This document shows positions 11,701 through 22,244 of a stretch of DNA of 64,000 bases, in pieces (the first letter of the stretch is position 1; each line of letters opens with the position of its first letter). Origin of the DNA: Daphnia carinata (lineage: Eukaryota; Arthropoda; Branchiopoda; Diplostraca; Daphniidae); NCBI RefSeq assembly GCF_022539665.2, contig NC_081332.1:1943773-2007772 (forward strand). The letters are read 5' to 3'. The position numbers and the translations under genes were made by a program. The notes below the pieces were generated by a model that saw only the letters and a program-made list of their open reading frames with translations, did not search any database and was not told the origin of the DNA.

Positions 11701-13701
11701 GTACTTGACCAAGAAGACTACTGTACTGGACCCTGGTGAGATTACTCTTCTGAACAGTGTTGATCGTATTGATGATATCCTCTCTAGAAAGTTTACTGAT
11801 GACTTCCTTTTTGTAATTCCAAATGTCTAGAATACTATTCTCTAAACAAGCTTCTTCCAGTCCTTCCACGATATCACAAAATATGCCTGAAATGGGAAAG
11901 TACGTAATAGTCGTGAACCCCCAAAAACGGAATGATTAAATGCCAAATTTTACCCGTTGGAAGGTCGATAGCTGGTTCAAAATCTGGATCGAGGGGAGAC
12001 GATTGAATGTCTTCGAAGTTGGTGTCGAACCCGTCAAAATCGAAATGTTCAAAATCGAAAATGTCGCTTTCATTGATATTTAATTGCCGTTTCTTTCGTC
12101 GTTTGGCCTGCTGTTCTGTTACCACTGGTACCCTTAAAAAAACAATTGGATTAAATCATTTATGCATTCGAAATGCTTCTGAAATATTTTACTTGAAGCA
12201 AACGTCCCTCCATTGATATCCGCTCGCAGATGAAACGGCTGTTATGTTATCATGAAGTTCCAGCATCTAACAGTTGGCACAAAACCATATGAATAAATAT
12301 GAACTTAAAAATCGAGATGGATGCACAAATATGATGATTACCCAAAGAAGGATTTCTGGCCTCAAAACATTATCGTCGACTACGACCCAAGACTGGAGGC
12401 GAAGGTCGTTGGGAAAATTCTCTTGGAGCCATTCGCTATTTTGTACGAAACCGGAATCTTGTGGAATCCAAAGCTTTGTTGGTCTATTTTCTGCAGTAAA
12501 ATTCAACAATCCTATGGTGCAGGTAGCAGCTATCACAACACTGGCAACAATATACGTCCACGGATTTTTGGCTACAGTGATTCCCCATCTACAAGGATGA
12601 AAATTGTTGGTTAATTAATGAACTTGTAAGAATATTTGAGTGATTTTTTTAAATCAATAACTTGAGAAAACTGAAGATAAAGGCTTTTCTCTTGCCATTG
12701 GGTCATCGGCCTGTACTATACATTTGCGCTGCTACTAGGGTGGTCATTGCATAAGTCTGATTGTAAAAATACGCAAGTCCATCATCCCGATAAAGCTTAA
12801 TGTAAACACGTTTGAGATAAACATTACATGCAAAGACTGCTGACCCACTCGTTACACAAATCTGTAATCAAATATAGGAATTTCACGTTTCAATGAACCC
12901 AAAATACTAGTTACATAACGTTTTGTGTTAATGTTTTTTTAGTGGGCCAACCACTAAGATGTTCTGTTCATTTTAAGGTGTAATTCTAAGTTTGATTAAA
13001 TGTAATTCTTCATTCGTGGTCATTTCACGTAACAATCTGTATTCGAACTAATAAAAAAAGAATCGCTGATGTGCTATCGGAGAATTCGAACTTTTGCCTA
13101 GACAGGCACGTGAGCAAGAAGGTGTTAGCAAGTATGACTCCAAGGGTCAAATAATGATAATATAATTACTTGATGTCACAGGGTCCTTTGATACACGTGT
13201 TATAATAATCAAAATCACGCAAAGACTAATCACGTTTTCCAAATGAACCATAAGCTATACGTAAGGACTTTAAGCGTAATCCATAATGCTTTTTTGATCT
13301 CTACGTAGCGTGAAACCAATCAAACGGATTAGCCAGCAGGGGTGAAATTAGTTGTGTAACAAAAACGTTCTAACAACCATTCCGGTTTGGTATTTGGCGC
13401 ACTGTTTGCAGACGACGTAAAGACTAGCCTTGAAATAGTAAAAGTTAGTGATGTGCGAATAATAGTTTTTCCTAAAGTCGATTGCACGCATGAGATGACG
13501 TTTCTACTTGAACGACCACAGATTATTCAAGGCCAAAAAATGTTCAAGGAAAAACCAAATGAAGTAAGAATGAATCACTGGCCTCAAGAAAAAATTTTCG
13601 AAGTTCGCCATGAAGATGAAAGATGCTCGATTCACGCAGGACTTTGTTGATGTAGAAGTGCTTTGTTTATGGCTTTCATATTCGAGATCGATTTCACCCA
13701 T
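8777..13701 (-). CDS. Patched domain-containing (PTCHD/PTR-type) RND-family transmembrane protein
   Basis: Seventeen exons on the minus strand: 13701..13583, 12588..12342, 12266..12193, 12132..11954, 11886..11705, 11636..11511, 11440..11337, 11274..11154, 11082..10786, 10724..10618, 10556..10415, 10350..10035, 9968..9823, 9756..9598, 9542..9417, 9355..9089, 9016..8777. They sum to 984 codons (983 aa), typical of the family. Landmarks: TM1 after ENFFLRWGITVAKNPW; a large first extracellular loop with an acidic/basic insert (RRKKRQLNINESD, possible furin site); the sterol-sensing-domain block with LLGIGIDDMFVI; the loop stretch GAKFRRNF; the second RND block with VLAIGLCVDYAAHVAHTF; and a charged cytosolic tail. 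Related proteins act in sterol transport or Hedgehog-type signalling, but the substrate is unknown and I cannot assign a vertebrate orthologue. The first intron appears to be GC-AG. Confidence 0.9.
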
Positions 13702-16700
13702 GATGAATGCACGAAGTAGAACACTGAATCACTTTTCCAATTCGCCTACTGATTGCGTGAGTCCCGTTGTAAGACACCGAAAACACTTTCTCCAGTCCGG
13801 ACTTTTTTTAAATAACCCGTCCAGTTCGAAATCTCTCATCAGACTACATCGTCAAAAGTAACAAACACACACTACTTTAACAAAAACAATTCAGCTCGCT
13901 ACATAGATGCCTTAGGGAAAAAAACAACACACCGTATGTGAACACATTAAATGGCGCCATCTACGAAAGGATTGACAAAGCTCTGAAATTTGAGTTACAT
14001 AAGAAAGTTTAGGCATACTCCACTATTAGCTTTTGGATTTTTGTCAAACCAATTTTTAAAAAATCTAACTACATTGTAATTACATGACAAATCGAAATAT
14101 TTTATGATATTTTTGTATCTTTCGTATGTTTTATTGATTGATATACTGGATGGCGTTTTGAATGGCAGACGATGCAAACGGCCGTATTTTAGTAGTTCTG
14201 GCTTGTCCTAACAATCGACTCTTATTAACTATTTAGATCGATTATTTGTGTTAGCGACATGTGGTTGTTTGCAATGGCCGATATAGTAACTAAGGGAAGA
14301 ACTGGTAACAAATATTAAGAATATATTTGATTGTGTATGGTATTCATATTTATATGATATATTATTTGGAATGTTGTCCATACGATGTTTTGCCTACAGT
14401 AATTTAAACTCGAAATTTCTATTTGTATATAATGCGAAAAAACTAGTGACTTTTTTTATAAGAGGTCACATGTTGCCCATATTTGCCTTAGGCTACTTGA
14501 CTAAAGATGAAGTCACGTGGCTAAGCCTAGTTACCAGTATTTTACCCTTAGTCACCATCTCGGACAAATGCAACAAACATGTCACCGATGCAATAATCGG
14601 TGTAACGACCTGAACGCAATTCGAGAGACCTTGTTTATGCTTTGCACGTGTAAAAGCTTAATATCAAAGGCCTTCACTACCGTAAGACATTGAAGGAGAG
14701 GAAAATTTACCAAGACGAATATTTTTAGGAATTGCGCAAAGGGGATTCATAACAAGTTCAAGGATGAAATCGACAGTGTTAGCTAGGTCCTCGATGTAAG
14801 AGTTAACATTCCGCGGTTGTAGCTCCTAATTAGGTACACTTAATCATGAATGCAGAACCATACTCTTGGGTATTTCTTTCACAGAGATCTACGTAACCAA
14901 CATAGAGAAGTGCCAATTCCATCTGTTACATGGCCAAGTTCAAATCAAGGATGCCAACATCTTAGGTAAGACCATTATTTGAAATAGTAGCAACCTTTCG
15001 TGTTCATATGATTGGTAAGTACCTAAGCACATGCAAACATTGCTGTCTACATGAATGTGCAGTAATTAAGTCAAACGTCTCCTCTGTTAAGGTTTTTGTC
15101 TCAATATTAATTCATACCTAGAGAAATAGTAGATTCTAAAGCTTTCTGTGAACTGCATGTTAAGCCTCAACTCTAAGTGCTTATTGTGGCATTGTTTTGG
15201 CCAGAATAATAATTTTTTTTAAAACTACACATGCACTTGATGGGACCTTGGAAGTGATGGGACTTAGTTGTTGTTTTTCAGATATGCTTAGCTTTTTTCT
15301 CTCTTCGTCCGGCTATGAAATAGCGAGTTACATCTGTAAATCTGCTAGTTCTGTTTTACATTCAGGCTCGTCAAGTAGTTCGGTTGCACTAAAGAATTAA
15401 AACATTCTATGTAATCGTGAAACTAGGCGAAATAGGGGCTCGTAATGGGTAAACAAATTTAACAGCACAAGGCTGGTGTCAAGTCCTGTTTATAAAGAAG
15501 TCCCGCGTCGAGCTAATAATAAAACTATCTTGATACTTTGTACGGGTCCGTTTTAATTATGGGATATTAATAGCCATCGTTTAGATGACAACATAGCCTT
15601 ATCAGCTGGCATGGCTGGCACGCAACATATTTCGTCTACCGCAATTAGTCGTTACACAACAATCTAAATTTGAACCCAAAGTATACCGGCAATTTTACCA
15701 AAGTTCAAGCGCAAGGAGCACAATTCCATTCGATTGTGTTTCAATTGATATTTGTTGCTATTTGCAGTAACACCCGCCTGTTTATCCCTAATCGTATTGC
15801 ACGACCTTCAGTCATACAGTGGAATTTCATCCTTGACTATTTTTGGTGATGATACAAAACAGCAGCTAGGGTTTATGCGTCTCCTTAGTACTTCCCTTTG
15901 CGTAGAAATGACCTGCCGTAAACGAACTTGAATCCCAATTCACAACCGTGTTGCGAGGAGAAAATATTTTGGAGTTTCCTAGCGCAAATGCGTTAATGAG
16001 GCAAACAGTAAACTTTCTGAGGAGCTTATACATTTCACGTTCATAGAAAATCCGTTAAAGAAAATCGTTATTTCATTTTTTGAATATTTTCTTTTACAAA
16101 TATCAAAGTCATTTTTCATTTTTATAAATCTACGTATCTAAATCTTTTCCTTAGTGCCTGAAAAAATTTGCCACTGACTAATTCACTTAGCCTTTTTTTA
16201 TTTCGCGTGTTTCCAAAACCAATTTTGATTAACACATCACAGCTAATCTTCACGTTGCATGGCGTCTAATTATGCAATCAAACCCACTTGTACGATATTA
16301 CATGGGCAGCCGCGTAATTACTGGGAGTACAAAAGTCATGACCGTAAATGTGATGCGTTTCACCACAAACCTAATATAGACAAAGAACCAAGCGACACGA
16401 AAATTTATCTGATCAGACTTATTTTTAGGATCGTATCATAAAGGTGATATGTACTGAAACATATTTTTTCACCTTTGACTGGTTTTGATATTGTTATTAG
16501 TTACGAGCTTACGCCTATCTCAGTTATGAGCACTAAAAATAGGCTTTATCATTTGTTTTACCTCTTTGTCTGATCATTTTCCTTCAAATTTGAATTCCTG
16601 TTTCATTACGTAATTGTTAAAACATAGACTAAGACGAGTTTTTATGCAATATTTTTTTTATTTTCAGGAAAGGTACCAAGCTCACAGACAACGTTTAGAA

Positions 16701-16772
16701 TGACACGTTTTCACGTCTACCATAAGGTACAACACGAAGAGATGGAAAGATGAGATTCATTTCTTTTTTTTT
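13702..16772. other. Gene-poor gap of about 3 kb
   Basis: AT-rich with only short chance frames. A minus-strand 5' UTR or promoter for the Patched-domain gene is expected just right of 13701. No exon, tRNA, tandem repeat or terminal inverted repeat was recognised. Confidence 0.55.
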
Positions 16773-17419
16773 TTAATAACCAGAATGTTGGGCAGCAGGG
16801 CGGAAGACGGTTTGCTGGGCAACAGCGGGAGCAGAATAAGTCTGTTGGGCAGCCTGTTGTGGCCTATCGAGGGGAGCGGTGGTGGCGACCGATGGAGCTG
16901 ATGCAGCGGCGGATGCAGCTGGAACGGCAACGCAAGTGCAGATCTGTTGGGTGGTCGTCGGGAAAGAATGCTGGGTCGGTGTGGGAGCAACTGGAACTTC
17001 CTGGACTGGTGTAGGAGCATTGTACGTCTGCGGAGTTGCCACTGGAGTAGCTACGACGTTGCTGTTACCCCACACTTTGTTACCATATCCTGTCTGAGGT
17101 GCTGGAGCGGGGATGGCTGCTGGCTGAGGTGCCCACGATCTAAACACAATGAGAAATAACATGTGTATTAATTGTTAATTTTTTAGGTTTGTAATATTTG
17201 AAAACGTACGGCGTCCTGTATGCACCCGAGCAAGTGGCTGCCATAACAACGCACAAAGCAACAATCTGAAAAAAAGATAAAAAATAATTTTGGGAAATTT
17301 GTTCAGAGTTTATAAAGTATAACAGACAAGTGGAAGCATTCTTTAGGTAATTTGGTTTTAAAATATCATATAGAAAATTAATTTAATTGAAATTTACTTA
17401 CAGTTTTGAAAGAATTCAT
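16773..17419 (-). CDS. Small secreted Ala/Pro/Gln/Thr-rich protein, copy A
   Basis: Exons 17419..17402 (18 nt), 17265..17210 (56 nt) and 17139..16773 (367 nt) give 146 aa. The first two exons encode the signal peptide MNSFKTIVALCVVMAATCSG. The mature part is low-complexity, rich in Ala, Pro, Gln, Thr and Val, with one conserved island TTQQICTCVAVP. The layout (tiny first exon, 56-nt second exon, TATA box about 90 bp upstream of the ATG) recalls arthropod cuticle or other highly expressed secreted proteins. No chitin-binding R&R consensus is visible, so the role is open. The paralogue lies about 1 kb upstream on the same strand. Confidence 0.82.
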
Positions 17420-17505
17420 TTTGAGTTGAAGTTGTTGGAAGTTGAGTTGCTGAAGACTTGAATTGCTGGAGTGCAAGTGTGTGTCGAACTTGAAATCAGG
17501 GCTGG

Positions 17506-17513
17506 TTTTTATA
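17506..17513 (-). promoter_or_regulatory. TATA box of secreted-protein gene A
   Basis: TATAAAAA on the minus strand, about 90 bp upstream of the start codon. Downstream, TTCAAGTTCG could contain the start of transcription. The spacing fits a strong core promoter with a short 5' UTR. Confidence 0.65.
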
Positions 17514-18415
17514 CTGGAAGATGGCCCTAGATGACCTTGGACATCCGCAGGATTTGTCCACCGTGAGGTACGGAAACCCATCCCAAAAGGTGAAAAGAAT
17601 AGAAGATTGACCTAGTTTGAACAAAGCGAAGAGTAAAATGGAGGGGGTTCAGAGTAACTTTCACAAATGTCCCACAGTCGCTGTGGACATTGATTGGTTA
17701 CTGCAATACACCCTTTCCCTTTTTCGCGCTTAGAAACCTAGTCTTTCTTTTTAAATTACTCTCTACCTGTTCAACGTACAAAACAAAAACTCAGTTTACA
17801 GCCCTTGTTTGTTGTCCGTATTTTGAATGTGAACGCGTTCTAAGCGTTTGCATCCAAGGCAATGGCACCCCAGTATATGCATTTCAACTTCACCGAGATC
17901 ACAGAGAATCATGTTGTTTTATATGATCTAAAGTTAATCAAGATTTATAAAAACAGCAATATTCTAATTCTTTAAATTTCAAGGGATTTCATTCTATTCC
18001 GAACTATTTCAGTTTAAGTGTGTGACATATTTTTTAAGATGTAATCTGTTCTGCTACAATTTTACCTATTTTGGATTAAGTAACAAACGCCAGTATTATT
18101 CATTGCAATTTCAAAATATGTGTTATGTGCACGTTATTATATAACCCTTGCTTTTATTATATTTGATATTTTGAAGTGTTTCATCGGAACACAAATCCTC
18201 ACCTCTCCTGTACATATTAGTCGGTGTCCAAGATAGGGCGGGATTGTCTTAAAATTTTACTCCATTTAAAGAATAGTATAGGAGATATAGTTTTACAGTG
18301 CGTGAAAGAACTGTTTATTCATTTTTTTTTTTTTTTTCAAAATTTTCATCGCCTTTTTTTATTTTCAAACACATTCAAATTTTATGGAGTGCACAGTCTG
18401 ATCATCTATTTTCTT
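17514..18415. other. Spacer between the two secreted-protein paralogues
   Basis: AT-rich DNA between the TATA box of copy A and the stop of copy B. It should hold upstream control elements of A and the 3' end of B. No other gene was seen. Confidence 0.5.
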
Positions 18416-19122
18416 TTAGTAGCGAGTGGCCTTAGCCGGGGAGGCATAAGCCGGACGGGCATGCTGGGCAGGAGTAACCAATTCAACTGGGGCGGCCGTG
18501 GTAGTATAATACCCATTATGAGCAGGAGCTTGTGTGGTATGTTGTTGGCTAGAAGCAGCTGGAGAATAAACGGATGGCTGGGCAGAGTAGAATTGCTGAG
18601 CAACAGCTGATTCTTGCTTGGCAGGAGCGGCCTGCTGGGCGGTGGCTGCTCCGGACGATGGCTGCTGGTATTTTTCGATCATACCAGCAGCGGTAGATTC
18701 AGACACGGCCGTGCAAGTGCAGATCTGCTGAGTAACTTTGGGGAACGCGCTGGCAGGTATGTTGGTGTTGGCTGGGACTGGAAGTGTCTGATATTTAGTT
18801 TCCGTTTCAGTCTTAATTGGAGCCCAGGGCTTGGGTGTAGTTGGCATCTCCCAGCTTGGTCTGCCAGACCTGGTAAGTGAATAACTTATGTTATCAAATT
18901 AAATTAAAATGAATTGATTTGTTACTTACTGCAGGTATTGACCAGAGCATGTTGTAACAGCCACAACGGAGCATACGGCAAGAACCTAAATCAGGTAGAC
19001 AAAATTGAGTTACGCACATCTTCGTTAGTTATCTCTGCATTTAAATATTTTAGGCCAAAAATGTTTTTCAGTTTTGGAAAATTTGAACACTAGACACAAC
19101 TCACCAGTTTAAAGGTGTTCAT
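18416..19122 (-). CDS. Small secreted Ala/Pro/Gln/Thr-rich protein, copy B
   Basis: Exons 19122..19105 (18 nt), 18985..18930 (56 nt) and 18869..18416 (454 nt) give 175 aa. The signal peptide is MNTFKLVLAVCSVVAVTTCSG. The first two exons match copy A exactly in size and phase. The mature protein is low-complexity (Ala, Pro, Gln, Ser, Thr, Tyr) and keeps the island KVTQQICTCTAV, as in copy A. It has a stretch rich in acidic and Thr residues after the signal peptide and ends with KATRY. It is clearly a tandem duplicate of A. Its function is not known; a cuticle or extracellular matrix role is a guess from composition. Confidence 0.83.
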
Positions 19123-19225
19123 TTTCTTCGGAGGAAGTAGTTGGGGCAAAAGTGCGAGTGAGTAGTAATAACTCCTGAGAGTAGCTTGTGAAGATTGGGA
19201 TGACCAGAATGAAACAACCTCGACC

Positions 19226-19232
19226 TTATATA
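19226..19232 (-). promoter_or_regulatory. TATA box of secreted-protein gene B
   Basis: TATATAA on the minus strand about 105 bp upstream of the start codon, the same arrangement as in copy A. Confidence 0.6.
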
Positions 19233-20078
19233 CCCACAGCTCGCACGAGTTTGTGTGTACCCGTTTCTTCAATGACCTTGATGGTGAACAAAGAAGATTG
19301 TTTAGGTTTCTAAAGGTAAGCTGCGTAGAGATAGGGGAATGAGTCGATTTTGAATGGGGTTACCGAGGACATCTGAGTTCAGAACTATACCTGATACAAA
19401 TCAAAGTAGAGCCGTTATTCTAAGCTATTTTCGGCAATGACTTATTTTATTTTAATTGTAGGCATAATTAACACCTATAGTCTCTTATCGTTTGCCAATT
19501 CGTTTTCAAATTGAATAAGCAATTCGTCTAGAAAAGGTCATGGCAATTTCCTGGGATTTCAAGTTCAAATATTCAAATTTCGGGGGTAAGTTAAGTTCAT
19601 TTTCTTCTTATAGTTTTTAAAAATCGTAAACTTCATCCGATATTCTTTAACCTTGAATTATTTTCGGTGACAACTAAAACTTTCACTTCTTTTATACCTG
19701 GAAACAAGGTCATTCTGGCAGACCGGATGCAAATCTACATCTACAAAATAGAGGTAGGTCACGTTCGCTCAAAACATTTTACCTGCTTTTTTAGGGGATT
19801 ATGTATAGACAACTTAAAATACGATTTTTATGTGAAAGATACATAAAAAAAATTCTCCATAAGCTGTAAAATGATTAAGTTAACTCAAATTTAATATTTT
19901 GAAAAATGTTTTTGTTTTATTTTGGCGATGTCTCCACGTCTATTCTGGTGGTAGTTCCATTTCGAAATCCAGTGCATATACACAACGGAAATGGTAATAA
20001 AATGATAGGATGTTATTGTGATTAATATTAGATGACGCTTAACCCGATTTTGAATCTATTTGTGTCTTAGTTTAATTG
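19233..20078. other. Intergenic, no supported gene
   Basis: AT-rich. It contains TACCTGGAAACAAGGTCA (about 19697), which recurs near 23029. No coding or RNA gene was recognised. Confidence 0.5.
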
Positions 20079-20148
20079 CGACTGTGGCCTAATGGATAAA
20101 TCACCGGCGTCCTAAGCCGGGGATTGCGAGTTCGAGTTCGAGGTAGGC
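20079..20148 (+). pseudogene. Degenerate tRNA-Arg(CCT) copy
   Basis: Retains the D-arm, the anticodon stem CCGGC/GCCGG and the CCT anticodon. The 5' acceptor (GCGACTG) no longer pairs with the 3' side, where the T-arm region is duplicated (TTCGAGTTCGAG). D-arm change: GGATAAATC instead of GGATAAGGC. Confidence 0.75.
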
Positions 20149-20399
20149 AAAGATTAATTTGGTTACGCAATGTGTGTTTTATCGTGTTGAAATCTGGCTT
20201 AGCATGACAACATATATCACGGAACTTAAGAAACGAAGAACGGACCAAAGGTGGAATGGTTTTGTAGTACCTTGAAGAAACGCTTCAAAAGGTAAACATG
20301 TTTAACCTTTCTCGAACAATTCTTACTGATTTTGTTACAAATTGCAGGTCGAATTGCCATTTCCAATAAGTATACTTATAATACGAATACGAGCGTATA

Positions 20400-20513
20400 T
20401 CTCCAGTAGCGCAGTTGGTTAGCGCATGGTACTTATATGACAGTAGCTGTTTGCGTTGATGTATGTTAGTTAAAGTAATGCCGAGGTCGCGAGTACGAGC
20501 CTCGCCTGGAGAA
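20400..20513 (+). tRNA. tRNA-Ile(TAT) with intron, probably weakened
   Basis: Acceptor TCTCCAG pairs with CTGGAGA. D-arm GCGC/GCGC. The anticodon arm starts GGTACTTATAT with anticodon TAT, interrupted by an intron after the anticodon loop as in animal tRNA-Ile(UAU) genes, and resumes at ATGCCGAGG. The T-loop reads TACGA instead of TTCGA, which weakens the B box, so this copy may be inactive. Confidence 0.72.
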
Positions 20514-20544
20514 TTATTTGTTTATGAGGTACTATTTATTTCAA

Positions 20545-20600
20545 CATATCCGAAGCGTCTGTTCAATTTCCTTGATTGTTCCAGTCAAAGTTTGCAGATC
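20545..20600 (+). repeat. tRNA-cluster spacer repeat, copy 1
   Basis: A block beginning CCGAAGCGTCTGTTCAA and running through TTGATTGTTCCAGTCAAAG recurs near 21325 and 21470. It shows that flanks were duplicated along with the tRNA genes. Confidence 0.7.
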
Positions 20601-20728
20601 CATTTTTCCACGGCAGAGGTGGACAGTACTTCCCACACGTGGGCAAAATTATTCTCCATGTAGATAAGGTGATATGTCATTTTTGATAGAAGGCTTGTTA
20701 GAAGGATTGTTAATTAAATACTTAACAA

Positions 20729-20801
20729 GCCTCTGTGGCCTAATGGATAAGGCACCGGCCTCCTAAGCCGGGGATTGCGAATTCGAGTCTCGCCAGAGGT
20801 A
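20729..20801 (+). tRNA. tRNA-Arg(CCT)
   Basis: Acceptor GCCTCTG pairs with CAGAGGT (G-T first pair). D-arm TGGCCTAATGGATAAGGCA. Anticodon stem CCGGC/GCCGG with loop CTCCTAA, anticodon CCT. T-arm GCGAA-TTCGAGT-CTCGC has one imperfect pair next to the loop. It is close in sequence to animal tRNA-Arg(CCU). Confidence 0.85.
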
Positions 20802-21020
20802 TGATTACATGACAAGCATTGGTTAATGTATTTATCCGGAGGAAACTGTTTAAAATTGTGAGGAGTTCTCTTAGTAAGGATAGTTTTTAATGCTCTGGAG
20901 AGACACAACAAATGGTAAGAAACTTTGACTTATTTCAAACATTTCGAATTAGATTTAATCCAAATTCCAAGTCGAATGGCCACTTCTAATAAGTCTATTT
21001 ATAATACGAATACGTATATA

Positions 21021-21088
21021 CCTCCAGTAGCGCAGTTGGTTAGCGCATGGTACTTATAAGACAGTAACTAATTGAGCTAATTGAAATG
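21021..21088 (+). pseudogene. tRNA-Ile(TAT) 5' half, first of a tandem pair
   Basis: Matches the tRNA-Ile 5' half through the anticodon (CTTATAAGACAG) and part of the intron, but the 3' half (ATGCCGAGG onwards) is absent. Confidence 0.8.
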
Positions 21089-21091
21089 GCA

Positions 21092-21160
21092 TCTCCAGTA
21101 GCGCAGTTGGTTAGCGCATGGTACTTATAAGACAGTAACTAATTGAGCTAATTGATAATG
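21092..21160 (+). pseudogene. tRNA-Ile(TAT) 5' half, second of a tandem pair
   Basis: A near-identical direct duplicate of the preceding half-gene, including the intron-like tail AGTAACTAATTGAGCTAATTG. It also lacks the 3' half. Confidence 0.8.
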
Positions 21161-21206
21161 GCGATGTGAAAGCCGCAAACTAATATTGTTAATTAATACA
21201 TTAAAA

Positions 21207-21268
21207 GGCCTTTGTGGCCTAATGGATAAGGCACCGGGGTCGCGAGTTCGAGTCATAACCTCGCCTGT
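21207..21268 (+). pseudogene. Chimeric tRNA-Arg/tRNA-Ile pseudogene
   Basis: Starts as tRNA-Arg (CCTTTGTGGCCTAATGGATAAGGCACCG) and switches within the anticodon stem to the tRNA-Ile 3' part (GGTCGCGAGTTCGAG...CCTCGCCTG), with a small insertion TCATAA. There is no anticodon loop. Confidence 0.78.
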
Positions 21269-21319
21269 TTATTCGAGCATGTTAACGTTTATTTTTTGTG
21301 CGGTGCTTTTTATATAAAA

Positions 21320-21375
21320 TTTATCCGAAGCATTTGTTTAACTTCCTTGATTGTTCCAGTCAAAGATTGCATACC
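21320..21375 (+). repeat. tRNA-cluster spacer repeat, copy 2
   Basis: CCGAAGCATTTGTTTAACTT through TTGATTGTTCCAGTCAAAGATTGCA, the same block as near 20550. Confidence 0.7.
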
Positions 21376-21408
21376 CGTTTTTCGACGATAGAGGTAAACA
21401 AGTCTTCC

Positions 21409-21432
21409 TGTTCGAGCCTCGCCTGGAGAATT
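21409..21432 (+). pseudogene. Orphan 3' end of tRNA-Ile(TAT)
   Basis: GTTCGAGCCTCGCCTGGAGAA equals the T-loop and 3' acceptor of the tRNA-Ile copies, with no tRNA body in front. Confidence 0.75.
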
Positions 21433-21467
21433 GGTTTTTAATAAGGTACTGTTTTTATATAGAGATA

Positions 21468-21530
21468 TCCGAAGCGCTTGTTCAACTTCATTGATTGCCA
21501 CAATTAAAGATTGCAGACTCACTTTTCGAC
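21468..21530 (+). repeat. tRNA-cluster spacer repeat, copy 3
   Basis: CCGAAGCGCTTGTTCAACTT... followed by AAAGATTGCAGACTCA, a third and more diverged copy of the block. Confidence 0.6.
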
Positions 21531-21657
21531 GACAGAGGTGATCACTACTTACCACACATGGACGAAATTATTCTTGATGAATATAAGGTGAGCTGTATTT
21601 TTAATAGAAGAAGGCACTCGCTACAATACTATTATTATTAATTTGATTGTTTATCAA

Positions 21658-21730
21658 GCCTCTGTGGCCTAATGGATAAGGCACCGGCCTCCTAAGCCGG
21701 GGATTGCGAGTTCGAGTCTCGCCAGAGGTA
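21658..21730 (+). tRNA. tRNA-Arg(CCT)
   Basis: The cleanest Arg copy. GCCTCTG/CAGAGGT acceptor, intact D-arm, CCGGC-CTCCTAA-GCCGG anticodon arm, GCGAG-TTCGAGT-CTCGC T-arm. Confidence 0.93.
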
Positions 21731-21974
21731 CTGTAAAGTTGAAAGCATCAGTTAACGCGCGTGTTTCTGTGTAAGAAAGTATTGCGAGTTCTCTTATTGA
21801 GTTTCAAATGTTCTGAACGGACGAAAAGCAAAATGGTTTTTAATGCTCTGAAGAAACACAACAAATGGTAAGCAAATTTGAATTATTTCGAACATCTCTG
21901 GTTGGATTTGATTCAAAATGAAGGACGAAATGCCATTTCAAAAAAATATATTTGTAACAAGAACTGCATGAACA

Positions 21975-22093
21975 TGTCCAGTGGCGCAGTTGGTTAGCGC
22001 AAGGTACTTATATGACAGTGTCTTCCGATGCCAATAAATTGTTGAATAGTCAAAGAAATGCCGAGGTCGCGAGTTCGAGCCTCGCCTGGAGAA
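21975..22093 (+). tRNA. tRNA-Ile(TAT) with intron, acceptor mismatch
   Basis: Same architecture as the other Ile copies, with an intact TTCGAGC T-loop. The 5' acceptor reads TGTCCAG, so position 2 mismatches the 3' strand CTGGAGA. The intron lies between CTTATAT and AATGCCGAGG. Confidence 0.78.
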
Positions 22094-22171
22094 TTTTTAA
22101 ACGCCAGCTGTATTTTTACTAGAAGAATGTACTTGCTGCAATACTTATATTGTTAATCTGTTGTTTAACAA

Positions 22172-22244
22172 GCCTTTGTGGCCTAATGGATAAGGCACCG
22201 GCCTCCTAAGCCGGGGATTGCGAGTACGAGTCCCGCCAGAGGTA
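22172..22244 (+). tRNA. tRNA-Arg(CCT), variant
   Basis: Acceptor GCCTTTG/CAGAGGT contains G-T wobbles. The anticodon arm is intact. The T-loop reads TACGAGT instead of TTCGAGT, as in the first Ile copy, so promoter strength is doubtful. Confidence 0.78.

Noticed and set aside
20463-20663. Small protein-coding frames in the tRNA cluster
   Set aside because: They run across tRNA genes and spacer repeats and recur only because the spacer is duplicated.
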